Source: Varroa destructor
Lineage: Eukaryota; Arthropoda; Arachnida; Mesostigmata; Varroidae
Direction: 5' to 3'
Length of the DNA stretch: 64,000 nucleotides
Assembly (NCBI RefSeq): GCF_002443255.2
Contig: NW_019211454.1
Coordinates: 61,794,823 to 61,858,822, forward strand
Shown here: positions 1-14,055 of the stretch, piece by piece
How positions within the stretch are numbered: the stretch's first letter is position 1
Layout: each line of letters opens with the position of its first letter
Translations under genes and position numbers: made by a program
The notes under the pieces: generated by a model
Databases searched by the model: none
Seen by the model: only the letters and a program-made list of their open reading frames with translations
What the model was told of the DNA's origin: nothing

Positions 1-3000
1 TATCATGAGCAATGAGTCCGAAGGCATCGGAACTCACTAGAGTCACGTCATCAGCCCACTAGAAAGCAGCATTCGCTACACGGCACAACGCGTACTTTTG
101 TTCGTACTGCGAAGCCAGCTAAACTCTACAGATTTGGAATTAGATTGTGAGAAGAAGTTCGGACAGGAGAGAAAAAGCCGAACAATATAAATACATTAGT
201 CGTAAGAGCTGCAACAGTATTTAGCGGTAGTTCTAAAGATTAAGAGGTTCATGTATTACCGATACGCTGAATTTAGCAAGGAGCTCGCGCCCGCAAGCAA
301 GTTACCTATCATGAGTTAACTATTCAATACTAGGAGCCGTTCCTTCCAAATATTCACCCTGCTAAAAGTTGATTTCGAAAGATATGACACGAGCCACTGG
401 TAAGTCCTTTTATCATGTTATAGCCTCGGAAGAACTCTGTATTGTATGATTATCGTTAGAGTTGGGTAGGTCAACTTTTGCTGTTTTTGGATTTTGCTGT
501 TAGTGTACCTTCGATGTGCACCTTCAGACCACGTGGCACGAAGCGCCAAGTGTAGTACTGCAGCTGCTTCTACTGAAATGGCCGCTGTTGTCAGTCGGAG
601 GCCAGAAACGGCGAAGGCGCCGACGGTACATTGGCATAATAAATGATGCTAGGACAACTAAGGCGTACGTCAAAAAAGCAACGCATGGCACGTGCACACT
701 ACCAGCCTGTCGTTGTCGGAAGGTTTCGAACTGCCGGCGATGGTAGCGATGTTCGCCGTCAGGTAAAAGCCGCCGCGATGGAAACGACGGCGAAACGATC
801 ATCAATTTCAAAGCAGACGCGTCCCTTCTCCGTCGGCATCAGCTAAGCTGTTGCACTACGGTGCGAGAGCATACAGACGCAGCGGTATGCGGGCCGAAAT
901 ATTACACGTAGGCATATTAGATTTCTTTCTCGTCTTACTACCACCGTTAACGACAACAATGAGCAGCCTTCTGTCTGTATTGCGACAGGCGACGCCACCT
1001 CACCTGCTGCGCGAGCTGGCACTGTTGCTTTCGCTGTGTTCCTTTCGTCCATCTTGGCAACGCATCTCCACCGATTCGACGTTGTTCAACTTGCCTTAAG
1101 CGTACTTCAGTTTGCCATTCGGTCCGTACAACCCGCTCGGTTCTCAGCTGCACTTGCGATGGCAGTGCCGAGCATTGACAGTGGAGAAAAACGGCGGAGT
1201 ATACCTACTTTTTCCTAGCTGCAGCGCTACACGACGATCGAGGCACCCATTTCGAGGGACTTATCGAAATATCGACTTGACAAACCATCGTCGTCCGCAA
1301 AGGCCAAACGTACTTTCTGTTTGTTGTCTTCCTTTCTCTCGTAGGTAATTAACGATCTCTTACTTTATGTTGTTTACGTTTCAAGAAGCGAAGGGCCACC
1401 GTTTTGAGCCAACTACTTTCCAGGTGTGGTTTGAAGTAGACACGACATGTTCGTGGACGGTTGGATGCTAGATTTGTGTTTACATTGACAACGGAAAGCG
1501 ATGTGTTTTTCTTTAAAGTAAAAGCTGATTTGGCATAATTTTGAGGCTGGTCAGAATGCGCACGAAGATGTACTGTAGATATGAGCACGGATCTATGAGT
1601 GCGGAGTGCGATTCAGGAATGCATGACAGGCCCATTCTATGTACGGACTATGATTAACAGTGAAGGGTATTCGTTGTTTCGTCTCACTTTACCCATCTGC
1701 ACGTCCCCTTCACTGTTTTCCTTCGCTAAGACGGAATTCATTGCTGGCCACGCATAGAGCTGCAACCTGTCGCTAGCCTGTAGGGGCCCAGTCCTAGGAT
1801 ATACTGATTGCCGTCAAAACTGACGTCAGCGACCTAACGCAACGATAACCATAGGACCTTCAAACATGGAGCGGATAACGGGACTAATCTGAAGTGGGTG
1901 GTTGGAGATGGGATAAACGTTAAGAATCGTATTCTTTTTTAACTAAGCAGCATTATATTTGTTATGCACTGTAACCACTTTGAGGGCATAGTAGATGGCT
2001 GCGGTGGAGACTCTAGCAGCCTATGACAGCCCGCAATGCAGAGTATTTTTCCTTGTTGCACGGCCTGCAGACGAAATCTATGTCGCGAAAAATGCTACTT
2101 CCGGCGCTGCTGCTGTGGCTGTTAGTGACGGGAAAAAATATTGCAACATATCTGACCTACGCATCAATCCAACTTCGCTTTCTGTGCCTCTCCCGATGTC
2201 TGCCTTCAAGGCGGCTGAACTGAAAGGAGTCGTAAACACGTGAGCCAGTAGCGCGAAATTCCCTGCCGCAGGGCAAGGCCAGACTTAGCCTGCTTATTAT
2301 ATACGTATATATCATTTTCGGGCGACACAAGCAGTAGGACAAGGTACAACATAAGCCGGCCATTTGGGGCTGCTGGCGATACGTTGTCGGTTGTATTATG
2401 GCAGAACTCTGTGTTTAATTGGAGTTAAGCCCGGACAGCAAAAACGGCTGAAGTTAGTTCATCTAAACGGCTGTTACGTCTTTTACATGAGATGAAAGCC
2501 GAAGTGCGGGTAGACGAATGGGTAAAAGCACCTTTGCTAAACTACCGTTACGTTTTCTATGTGGAATGGGTAGAACAACTTTGACCTACCCTGCCAGCGC
2601 TGGTCCTGGACATGTGGCCGTGGCAAGGAAAGTGCAGACGGTCTCTTCAAATGGCAAAGTATACAACATTCTGGAAAGAAGTCAAGGGCTCTGAATGAGG
2701 ACAATACATAAAGGCAGCGGGAAGTGAGTGCATGGCAGAGTTACGTTTCAGACGATCTCGTTAGTTTTCGACTTGAACTATTGCTGCTTCTGCATCTGGA
2801 AGACGTGAAATTGTGTATCCTGTTGCTCGCTTATTTTCGCTCACTTGTTTTTTCACTCGGTCTGACCCGATAGTACTCTCTTTCAAAACAGCACAAAACA
2901 TCGTGTTCAGTCTTTTCGGCAAACAATCAGGAAGAATTGACTTTTCGAATGTGAGCGCTACAAATAAAATTTCTTTCTTCATCCGTCTGTCACTCTGCTT

Positions 3001-6000
3001 CTGCTCCAGCAGACGATAGAATCGTCTTGCGCTGCTAACGGCATCAGCTTGTACCGTACCACTGGTACCACTAGCATTAACCACTAGTACCCCGAAGGAC
3101 ATGCCGAAAGGAAAGCAGCAGTGTTCGTCGCTGGGACATCTACAACTCGTTTAGGTCTAACATTCGTAGATGCGGGGGTTGAAGCGTAGCGTAGTTTCCT
3201 AAAAAGAGAAAGTCGGATGATATGACTAGACCGTTCATCCGGTTATAAATTGATACGTAGGTTAAATTTGACATTCTCAATGATGGGCAGGCGTATGTAT
3301 CACGCTTTCTACTTAGATCCATTCCGAAAGCCATATAGAGCATATTTGTGTTTTGTTTGAATTATTTATAATGCTTGAAATGTTAACGGCAAGAAATTGA
3401 GCCTTGTATCCCGCGGGCGATGCAGTTGGCTCAAGAAAAGGTTGTATCCTACTACAGGTATATTTAGATCTGAATCCACAAGATGATCTCTTGTGCAGCC
3501 CTAATGAATGTGTAAATCCGTATCAGTGAACAGTGCACAAAGCCTGACAAAATGAAGGCTTCGTACGAAAGAAGCCGTACATACGCTCACAAGGAACTGT
3601 GCCAGTTCTTTCGAGAAAGCGGCAATTGTCAAGAGATTAAGGTTCTGCAAGCGGAAAGCATGCCGCTGGCAGAGTGGAGAACACTGATGTCGCCTGCCGT
3701 TCGCAGTTTGCTGGGCCTATTTTAACAAGTCTGGTTCGGGCGGTTTGCCAGGCATGGCGACAGCTGCTATGCCCGTTTGAAGGGAATAACGAAGGCTTGT
3801 AGTATCCTGCAAACACCGTTATTTGGCAGTTGTCCACTGTCGGAAATCCAGTCGAACATCCATGTAGCAATGTCAACATCAGAAGCCAATACGCTATCAC
3901 CGTAGAAGCTCAAGTGTCAATAACCTCGATCCGAGCAACACTGTCATGTTTCTTCTACCGTCTAACTGGCTGCCTTTCTTGTAAAAGCATGTAAAGTACA
4001 AACCACAGCAAAACATAACCGGTGATTCATAGGTCCGATCTGCGGGTGGACACTGTGCTCTACCTAACTCGAATTGAGTTTTACTACGTACCGTCGCATT
4101 GCATAAGTTAACTGGATTACTGCTGAAGTAGCTTCACGTCTCTTGCAAAGGCAGAATGTACGCGCGTGCATTCTTATATGGTTATATGTATACGAATTTT
4201 ATACGAATGCGGGGTTTTGTGGGCTTTGCGGACCGAATCCTTAAGCATGAACATATTCTGAAGGGGATCACTATTATCACCGTTGCTGGGTGACAGCATT
4301 AAAGCATAAACAATAGGCTTCTCAATGGACTGTCTTTCATGAGTGCCTCTGGAGCACACTTTGCTTTTCATGATGGTGTCCAGTACAATTGGTATTGGTT
4401 GTTAACAGCATGCTAACCGCTACGTAGCCTACCCGCTTCTGTGTCTTATACACTTCTGGTCATGGCGAACTCTATAGTTACCTTCACTCCGACACCCATG
4501 CACGAAAACGCACGTCCGTGCAGGGAAAACGAGAAGCACTATTATACTTTCATTTCCTAGAGTGGAAGAGGCTGCTGGTACTCGACAAGCAGCACAAGTC
4601 GTGCAGTAAGAACAATCAGCGACGGCAACAGTTAAGTCTTGGGACCGGTTGACTATACGCTTGCCAGCCCCCCTCCGCCCGGGCAAAGCAAACTGTATTG
4701 CCTTTTGGGCAAAGCACCTAGAGTTGGAAAATAGCAGCTGTAAGGGTAAACCATGTCAGCAGTAGTAGTTAGACTTGTGGCAGAAAGAACTATTAAGACC
4801 GGTCCAGTCTGCCGCGTGCCACTCTGCTGCGAGCAATGCGGATGTTGAGTAAGTATATATTTGGGTTTAGCCAAGGACAGTACGTTTCCCCTAGGAGAAA
4901 AACTGGGGTGGCTTCGCCGGCTCGGTTACAAAGCGTTGGAGGCGAGGACTTCAACTGACAAAACAAGCATTTCTTCGTCTTTATCGCAACAAATCGGAAT
5001 GCACGAAGAAGGAGCGGAGAAAAAGGTTGACAAGACTACGTTATCCAAAGAAAAATTCTAATCGTTTCTACTCACGTATATATGGCACTATAGGTCTATG
5101 AACAAATCAGCCAATACAAACAAACGCTTGGACATTGAAAAAGTCATGGGGGTGACCTGTTGGGCGTTCGCGCTACACAGCAATCGAAAGTTCGGGCATA
5201 ATAACGAAATCGCTTAAAAACGTATGTGTTTATACGTCGGAGTAAGGCGTATTTGTTCAAGGAACCGCGCCAACCTGTCTGGCAGATCCCCAAGAAGTAG
5301 CGTTCACTAAAGCTGTTAGTGGATTTTAAGAAAAACAGCAAACAGATGCAGTCTTCGTTGCACATCTATACTGATACATAGCTTATAATTAAAAGCGTGA
5401 ATCCGCTCTGCATTCAGATGTATTATAAAAAGGAGAGGCTAATTAGATTTCTGGTGCTTGTTTAAATCCATGTTGGCCTCTCTCAACGTATTTGTTCAAA
5501 TCCTATATTAGTATATCACTCTAAATTAATGAAGAAACCTATTGGACTCGCTAAATCGTCCTAGTTATGATTGTCACTGAGAAATATATTATGTTGGCAA
5601 GGTCATCGATTTCGCGATATTTGCTAACATGTTATTGTAAAACCTGTTTATCTAAACCGAGAAAGTTTCGATTTTTTGACTTCACTACGAATATACGCAA
5701 GCATCGAGCTGCTCGATGTCTACTGTTTCAATTTGCGACCATAGAAAACACACTTATAACGGCTGGCCAAAAAAACTCTACATTTTTAGAAAACAACTTC
5801 TGATTTGGCTCGGGAGCATCCAGCATTGACATGCAAAGGGCTACCGAACGGGTAGACTGATGGGTGACGGAGGAAACATCTGAATCGACTGGTAGCATAA
5901 AAAAGGCGAGAATAGATGCTGCTCGGTTGGCATACCACTGGGAATTGCCATCATCAGCGGTGTCATTCTCCGTTTCGGCCTGGCCGCCAACGGCACAAGC

Positions 6001-6120
6001 ACAGTGGCAAATGTGAGCCACTCACCGAAGACGACTGCCAACCTTCGCCCTGCTTGTCTGACTGACAAATTCCATATCCCGGTCTATCCTGCATCCTGTC
6101 TGGCTCCTCTGTTCCTATCA
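1..6120. other. No gene recognised
   Basis: Mixed composition with a GC- and CGNCG-rich block near 520-1300. Short open frames overlap on both strands and none shows a conserved motif or paired splice sites. Confidence 0.5.
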
Positions 6121-8600
6121 TCACCTCGATGTAGAAATACAGGACAAGCAAGGGCAAGCTAAAGCTAGGATGTAGTAAGAAGCACAGTGAAAGAACGACA
6201 TCGACTGTGACACCGCAAGGCGAGGCAAATAGGGCCAGCAGTTGCTAGAACTGCTAAGGCTGTAGCTGGTTGCAGCTGGTGTCGCTGTCGTCCGGATATA
6301 ATAACCGTGAGAACTCGTCACGGCGCAGGCAGGGAGATGGGCAGAAATGCAGGGCAGCAGGCGGCTTTAGCCCGGATGCCTGCTATGGAATGAGATGGCA
6401 CGACGACGCGGAATGCGAGACAAGGTAGGGGTGAGCCGGGACAACAGGGGCAAGAGAGGATGCTACTGCTGCTGCCACCACCACCCCGCTATATGTTGCT
6501 CTGTGAGGACAGACACTATTAGTAATGACAAGCACGTTCGTCCGCAAGACAAGAAGCACTCTGTTGCGATGGCCCACAGAGACTCGTTGTACGTTAGTCG
6601 GCGTCTCGGCGCCATCGTTCTGTGCCTGTGTGTGTTCGCCTATCTATGTGTCTACGTCTATGTGTGTGCAAATGACAGAATGCTTCGTTGTTTTTGCGAG
6701 ACCTAAGCGTGGACAGGCAGAGTTCGAAGGAGCCGTTTGCCCCATGTGCATAGAGCTGGCCAATCCACCACCCGTCGTGTCAGAACTACCATGTTACAAT
6801 GGCAATAGTAGCACCAGTCGAAGACCCATCGTAGTGACAGCGTCAGTCGTCTTAGTATACGTGTGGTTTACTGTCGGACCGCAGGCCACAGCAGCAGACC
6901 GCATCACATCAACCGTGTCGTCTGCGTATGGCTATTGGTCGGTCTGTGTGCGAGCGTAAGGCCTTCGTTGTTATAACCTGTGGACCTAGAAGCATGTGTT
7001 TGTTGCGGACTATGTGTGTTTGGATGCGCGGGTCTTCGGGTGAGTTTGTCGACCTAAATAAGCTATCAGGGCAATAACATAATAATTTATCGATGTCATC
7101 CTCTCCGCCAACGGCTTCGGTATGGGATGACTCGTTCCCATCCCTTGCGCAATACCTAGAGCAAATATACCATGAACAAGATCGCCATTGCGACCAGTGC
7201 GGTGACCGCATGGCTTGCTCACGTTGTCGGCAAACGATTTTTTGTGAGCACGCCAGCTTGTTGCGGTAAAGAGATAGTTGGCCGATAAGGTAGCAAGTGT
7301 AAGAAATATTTGTAGTTAAAGAGAAGGGTGAAATTCCGAACGGCATTATATCAGAAAACGGCTTTGCGTAATATTTCATAATTTGGAAGAGATTAAAAAA
7401 TGTACTAATATGTAGTCATTAAAATATGGATTAAAGCAGAACATTTTAAAAATTGAGTTTGCCTATCTAATCCTCTCCATATTTATATATTACGCCACCT
7501 CCACTGTTGATGTATAAAATATACAGGCGTGTAAGAACAATGAACGTCAACCCTAAACGTGTTAAATTCGATTATCTTCAACTCTGGTCCTATATCCTCT
7601 TTGAGATAGAGGATGATCTTTATCAATAGCAAAAAAAACTGAAGTTGGATCTTCAACGGATTCGTCTACGATTGTAGGTTTAGCAAGTATGAAATGAAAG
7701 TAACCGTTACAAGTCCTCCGAAGGGCTCTTTGGTTTGGCCGGCTTTTGCCTCAATCTTTTTACCCCTACCCCGTAAACTCCCCGACTGTCCCATACGAAA
7801 GGAGTCGAAGTCGAGAACGTAAACGAACGCAGGCAGCAGCTCCCGGCGTCTGCTTTTCTGCAACTCAGCCGCATGAGATGTTCGTGAGAAAAGACGGCCG
7901 TAAGAGAGAACAAAAAGCCCCAAAAGATTCTCATTCGGTACTCCACTGAGATGAGTGTAAGTTCTACTCCTTCCAGGGTGACACAGGAAGCCGTAAGGCG
8001 CAGCAGCAGCAAAAAAAAGGCCGCCCAACTGAGCGGCCGGCAAAGAAGCTTCAACGGGCTCCAGTACAGCTACTGACTAGACCAGCAGCGGGTCCTAGCA
8101 GCCGCCTGGCAAACCGCCTTTGAAATATCAGGGGTCGACGGCTGTAGCCAGCGTGGCGGCCCGATGCGCTGCTTTCCCCATACTCTCTTATGCTGGCCTA
8201 GCTACCCACTTTCGCCCTGCACTCTTTGATAGCGCTGCGAGACGCTTGTGGTGCTGGCCGAGGCCCAAGAGCCATTGCCCAGTGAGTTCCTCCCCCTTTC
8301 TCCCTTTAGATGACAATGGAAACGCATTGGTCAGCACAATAAATGGACCAGGGAATCGGTCGGCTCGCCTGAGCGCTGTACAACAATTCAAGCCACCTCC
8401 AAGCGTCTATGGCGACAGGCAAGCATTGCATTGCATTGAGCCAATGCAAGTTCTACACTACAGCAGCGGTTGCAAAAGAAGCAGCGTAAGGAAGTGTGAA
8501 GAGATTCTAGGCACGAACGGATACGAACGGATGATGAAGAAAATGCGTTTTAGGAGGCTTTGCTCGGTTTCCTTCGGCTGAATTTGGCTTAGAAGGAAGA
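6121..8600. other. GC-richer block without recognised gene
   Basis: Frames at 6525-6959 (plus) and 8120-8581 (plus) reach 144-153 codons but overlap open frames on the other strand and show no known domain. Higher GC reduces stop codons and probably accounts for them. Confidence 0.4.
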
Positions 8601-11600
8601 ACTCTCCTTGCTCTCGCCATTTGCTCGTTCCTTGAACGTACAAGATTCTTGTATTAAAATACATACAGACATAAATATATACATACGTATACGAGGCCGG
8701 AAATTGAGAAAGCACTATTACGTGTGTCATCTCTTCCTTCTGTTAATAGTAATGAATGATGAAGTGAAATCCTTTTAGTTCCCCAAAGTAAGACCCACAT
8801 TTATTGTACAATGCAAGAAATATTTTGCATTTTTTCCTTTTATTAACATCGTGATGACTCAACTTTCAACCAGCAGAGATCTACTTAGAGAAACTGGGCT
8901 GCGTGAAATCTATTAGCAAAAACAAATTTGAGCCATTCATTTAGCAAGGCTCGATGTGGATGACTCATGACATTTCTGCCTGAAGTCGCAGCTTTCTTAT
9001 CATAAGAGTTGTATATACTGAAGTCTAAGTACGACAAACATAAGGAACTGTTTGCAGAAGTGTGGTTTTAGACGAGCAGACCTTCTATTCCAACTATTTC
9101 AGTTTCCTTATTTACACTTGGGCATAGATTTGAGAAAATATGAGTTAAATAAATGTTTTGAGGCTTCTTCACTTACATGTGGGCATCTCTTCTCTTTTAA
9201 GCCATGCCTGATCTATTTTAATCGGGGAAATTTTCTGCTCGCATTTAATATAGGCGTTTCTATGCCGATTCTATGATTTCCAAAAAAAGGAGACAAAGTG
9301 CTGACTCCAGTCGGTAACAAGGAGTTTACAAGAAAGGCATTAGTGGCGCCGCAAAGTGAACACAGACATGCCCCCCAGCACAACTTATCCTTACTTTCCT
9401 CGAGCCCAACGTCGCTGCCAGATTCTGCCGTACCCCACAAACCAACCGTCTCTTGCAGCAAACTCATCGGCCCTCACAATCCCGGCCCACGTTTGAGCAG
9501 CGCAAGCAACATCGCTCCTTCCTATGAATTCCTCCATCCGCAAATTTCGACTTTCTAAGTTTCAACTTGATGACGGCTGTGCCTTAATTTTGTAACAAAC
9601 CAGTCTTCGCAAGAGTCGTTAGATGAGACCGGGCGAACCCTAAAGGTATCTAATCGTGGTCAAGCTTAAAGGATTTCAATTTAGAGAACTACAATGTGTC
9701 TACTATGGTTTTGTTACTACCGTTCGACATATACATAGAGAAGTAACAGCACTTCGTATGACACTAAATTTACTAGTCTAAGTATTGAAAATCGTTCTTA
9801 AATACGTACAAAAAGTAGTAATATTGTACCGTATTATTGTTCTGCTCAAGGCAAGTTGTCTTTTGTTAGATAGCGAACAGGCTAATCTAATCCACCGAAC
9901 CCTATTGTCGAACAAAAGTTTTCGACGATTTTCGATTCATTTTTTCTAGTATATATGAATGACTCAAGTTACTAATAGAACTTTTTTTTCTAAACTAAAA
10001 AAGCTAAACTAGTCGGAGGCCTGAGAAAGACATGACAGTAACTCCACGCGGACAAATAGCACTGCACCATTAAATCCAATGATTCAAATATTGGCCTTTG
10101 CAAAGTCAACGGTTGAGGAAAGTGGAACCACACCAAAGTCTCTAGTGATGCTACGTTCGTACGTATGGAGACCTTGGAAAAATTGCAGGAACGAACGCGT
10201 AAAGAGATTTCGTCCGTGTAGAAAGGATAGAGGCGGATACAAAGCTTCTAAAGAGGATCTTAAGTGAAGTGAACAGACTTATACGCGAATGACGAACCAG
10301 ATTTTGTTGGGTAGGGAGAATCCTTCGAAAGCTACAAGCACCCGGCACTGCAACAGGCTCTTTAAATTTCTTGACGGCATTCTATTAAAGCGCCAAGGCG
10401 GTCGCTGTCAAAGACACGCGACTTAGAAACGCATCTTTAGGACATGCTATCCCGTTCGTACCCTATCGCATATCACATTTTTTTCATTGAACGCTAGTCC
10501 GATTTTCCAGTCTCAGCGCCTGTTGCTCAGAACGCTCAATGGAGTAGTTTGAGTATCTAAAGAAGCAACTTTAAATAATACTTGTGGCAATAGACCACGG
10601 AACAGGCACATCCATAGCTCAATTTGTTGACTGATTTTTAATTTCACTACACGCCAAGTTAATTTAACTACACGTACGGTAAAATATGTAGACACTTCGT
10701 CGTCCTCTATAAATTCGTTTTGGGCGCAAACCGCCGATGGCCTGCGCAGAAACTGCCATTTTGGTGGCAATCGGAGATTCGAATAGGTTTTTTCTTCCAT
10801 GGAATGGTTAACGGTGTCGGAATGAATGAAGGCACCACTACCAGCATTCTATGACAAAAACGGTCGTGTTCCTTAGAGTTCACCTGATAAGGGTTATTCG
10901 ATGAAACTTAGTTTCATTTGACTGGCTAGACTAAGAAACAGAATCATTAGTAGCATTTAGCGTTCAAGAAATTAGAAGGCAGTAACGGAAAGCCCGCCTT
11001 GCATTCAAAAAGTGACACTTTTGTACGCTGGGTTCTAGACACTAAGGACGTTCTATGATAGTTTAGTGTAATTTTCACAAGCTTGGAAAGCCATTAAGCT
11101 GAGATTGTGTTCAACGCAGCTGAGGATGAAGATCAAATCAAATTCAGCTCAATACGATCGCTTTTTTTTAAGAGCAAACAGGTCCGTAAAAAACTGTAGG
11201 GCTTTCGGTCTGTATCCAACGTTTCTGAAAGGTCTTGTTTACATTCAAAAGAAACAAACGTCAACTTCAGATTGTTTCAGACTTAAATGGCGGGGTTGGA
11301 TGGGCAGTTGTTAACAGGAAGATTTAAAGTTTACAAAGCTCAGCTCGGTGCGCACGCTTCTATTACCAGGTGCTTCACTTAGTTTGAGTCTATCTTCCTA
11401 AAAGCAAATCTACAATGTTGCTTTCGGGCGCCTTCGAAGAAAACGAGGCAAATTCGGACTGACATGGTTTAGTCTTGCTACCATGAGGAACTCAGGGGAT
11501 GAAGGATTAGGTATTTAAGCCCCTCCAGCGACATCCGCGATCTAACTCCTTTTGAGATTAGCCTCAGTGAATCTTGCAGAGGGATCCGTTCCGTAGCTTC

Positions 11601-13368
11601 TGACCCCCTCGAATCATGACTGTAATCACGTTTTTGATTCGTTCATTGTTGCTATATAGCACCGGGTGCTTGATTTCGACCATCGAATAAAACCATGGAA
11701 TTTATGATAAAAATATTATAGATAAGTCAATGTGATTTGTGCAAATAGTCATAGAAAGAGTTTTTCAGCATGCAGCGCTATCGACCACACACAGATACTG
11801 GTAACAGTAATCTGCTTCTGCGTTGTTATCAATTCCTAAGTATACCTCTAAAAGACACGCGATGATGGGATTTGTATAATCCAACATATTATAGAAACAG
11901 TATTTTGACAAGCAAATGCTGCTATTGAAGCTCCTGAAACGTCACATTCGTATTTCCAGTGACCAGAAACACTCCCACCGACTTCAGCTATAGCTTGATA
12001 TGTGTGTCATCACTAGTCTCTCCGGCACGGTATACAAGATGGGTCCGCATGCCGCTTTTTACAAGCGAGAACATATTTTTGGTAACTGTTCATTGATTCT
12101 AATCGCAGTTCGTGGTTTGGGCTCTAGTGAGCGATTAGTATGATACCAGCTACATGATGATACCAGTGCGAAACATCATTGTCGTTTGAACGCCGCTCAG
12201 CGACCACTTGGATGTCAAAAATTTGTCCTACTGAACCTGCCGGCTTTACATTAAGTTATCGATCATAGCTTCAGCTTACGTAGTTAAGTGATACGTTATC
12301 TTTGATTTTTGAATTAAGGTCGCCATGAAGTCGATTCAATCTAAACAACATTGGAAATCTTAGAAAAATCGAATCTTGCAGCAAATGTTTACCGATAATG
12401 TGAACGTACATAGTTATTATTATACATACTAGAATTAGAAAGATATTCATGTAGAAAACACAATATAGGCGACGAGTACCGAAAAAATTAAATAATTTTC
12501 ATAAATCACTTTAGGAAGTAAAGGGTCAATAGAAACTTTCCTTTGTCTGCGCTAATAAACATATCTGGAACAACAGATCTATGTTTATATCTGATCTTTA
12601 TATTTCCTCACTATCTATCCAATTAACTGTGGTTTAGGTAGCCCGAGCCTTGAACCTGAGTGAATTCTATATCAGATATACGCCAAGTTGTTTTGCTTCA
12701 TCCCGAGAGCGTTTTTTAGCTCTCAATGAAGTCGAATACGAGCCGATTATTTTTAGTAGACGGCGTTTGATTGATACGTAACTAAAATGATGCATTAGTC
12801 AGATTCATGTCGGTCGTCATAGTTCGCGTACATTTTCTTCTGATCTGTGTTAATATTGTCTGATTCCTTATTCAGTCCACTTGCAACGTAGCTTACCGTA
12901 GCTCTAGCTACTACACTTTCTCGAAAGGCAACAAGGTCTTCACTCAACCGCTCCCCTTAAATAGATAAATAGTAGATAAGAACACTTCTCAGGCAAATGC
13001 TTTCTCAGTGTATTTGCCGTCCGCTTTGCGAGTTTTTTTTCATTCAGGGTCTAATCGCGCATAAATCGTTTCCTAGGCTTTTGTGCCTCTTTAATCGTGA
13101 TCGTGTATTGACATGGATACGTTTAGGCTCGCTAGAGTTTTATTCAAATGCTATGTATATCCTATTTTAGGCTACTGAGCGGGCCAAAATACCCTGCCTT
13201 TAATAGATCTCAAATTATCAGGAACCCGGTTTTTCATAAGCCAGCGTTTCTGCATCAGTGCTCCATTTTGCATCAGGAAGGATAGTACTCTATTTACGGC
13301 AGCGATTTTACCACGGTTTATGCAATGCTATATGCTGTTTGTTTTCATGAAAGGAGCTTAAGTCAACC
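8601..13368. other. No gene recognised
   Basis: AT-richer sequence with only short frames. No RNA gene, long repeat or splice-flanked conserved exon was seen. Confidence 0.5.
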
Positions 13369-14055
13369 GTGGACGAGCTACAAACATTGTTCTGGGATTC
13401 TGGACCTTTGCACAAGCAACAAACGTTTTTCCTGCTGGGGCAGAGCCGAAGACAGTCGATAGTTCACGGTAAAAATTGCCTCCAAGGGTCATGCAGAGAA
13501 AAAGGCTCCAGGCTTTTGCAATATCCGAAGGAAGCTTCAGCCTTTTGTTATGATTATTTTGTGGTATTTATTTACAAAAAAATCTTTTGTAGCACCAGGA
13601 ATAGCGGGTACACGAATGCTGGCTACAAAAATAGCCCCTCAAGAAATGTCAAGAAATTTAGATTAAGCAGCCCATATCTGAATCTTGTGTACATTTCGAT
13701 CAAAACGAGAAGTCCCTCACGAGCTAATGCCAAAAAAAAGTTCTTAACAAGGGAACGTCGCGGTACAGAGAGACAGAAGCTAGAAAAGACTGGCGCAAAT
13801 AAACGTGCACGCTTATATTCCCACCAACATACGCTATTCGTTCTCGTTATAGATTCTTTGGTGTTATACGTATTTGTAGTAGACAGAAAAAAAAAACAAA
13901 GAAAGAAAAATAACAATATATGTGATCGTGATGCTCTACCGGGACATACTAGTATGTTACAACGAGCAATGGCTTTAGAAACGATTTGTTCTTCTTCGGA
14001 CACGGAACGTAATTTTCTTATCCGACAAGTTAGCGGCAAACAACGTCGAAGCTAG
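13369..14055 (+). other. Long open frame of doubtful coding status
   Basis: An open run of 228 codons without a recognisable domain, rich in Lys, Arg and Ser. A 138-codon frame is open on the opposite strand over the same bases. No signal peptide, repeat or conserved motif is visible, and A-rich tracts explain part of the openness. It is the longest single open frame in the window, so it is noted, but I do not call it a gene. Confidence 0.2.

Noticed and set aside
6525..6959. 144-codon plus-strand open frame
   Set aside because: GC-rich block, overlapped by frames on the other strand, no domain, biased Val/Ser/Thr composition typical of chance.
8120..8581. 153-codon plus-strand open frame
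   Set aside because: No conserved motif and no splice or start context.
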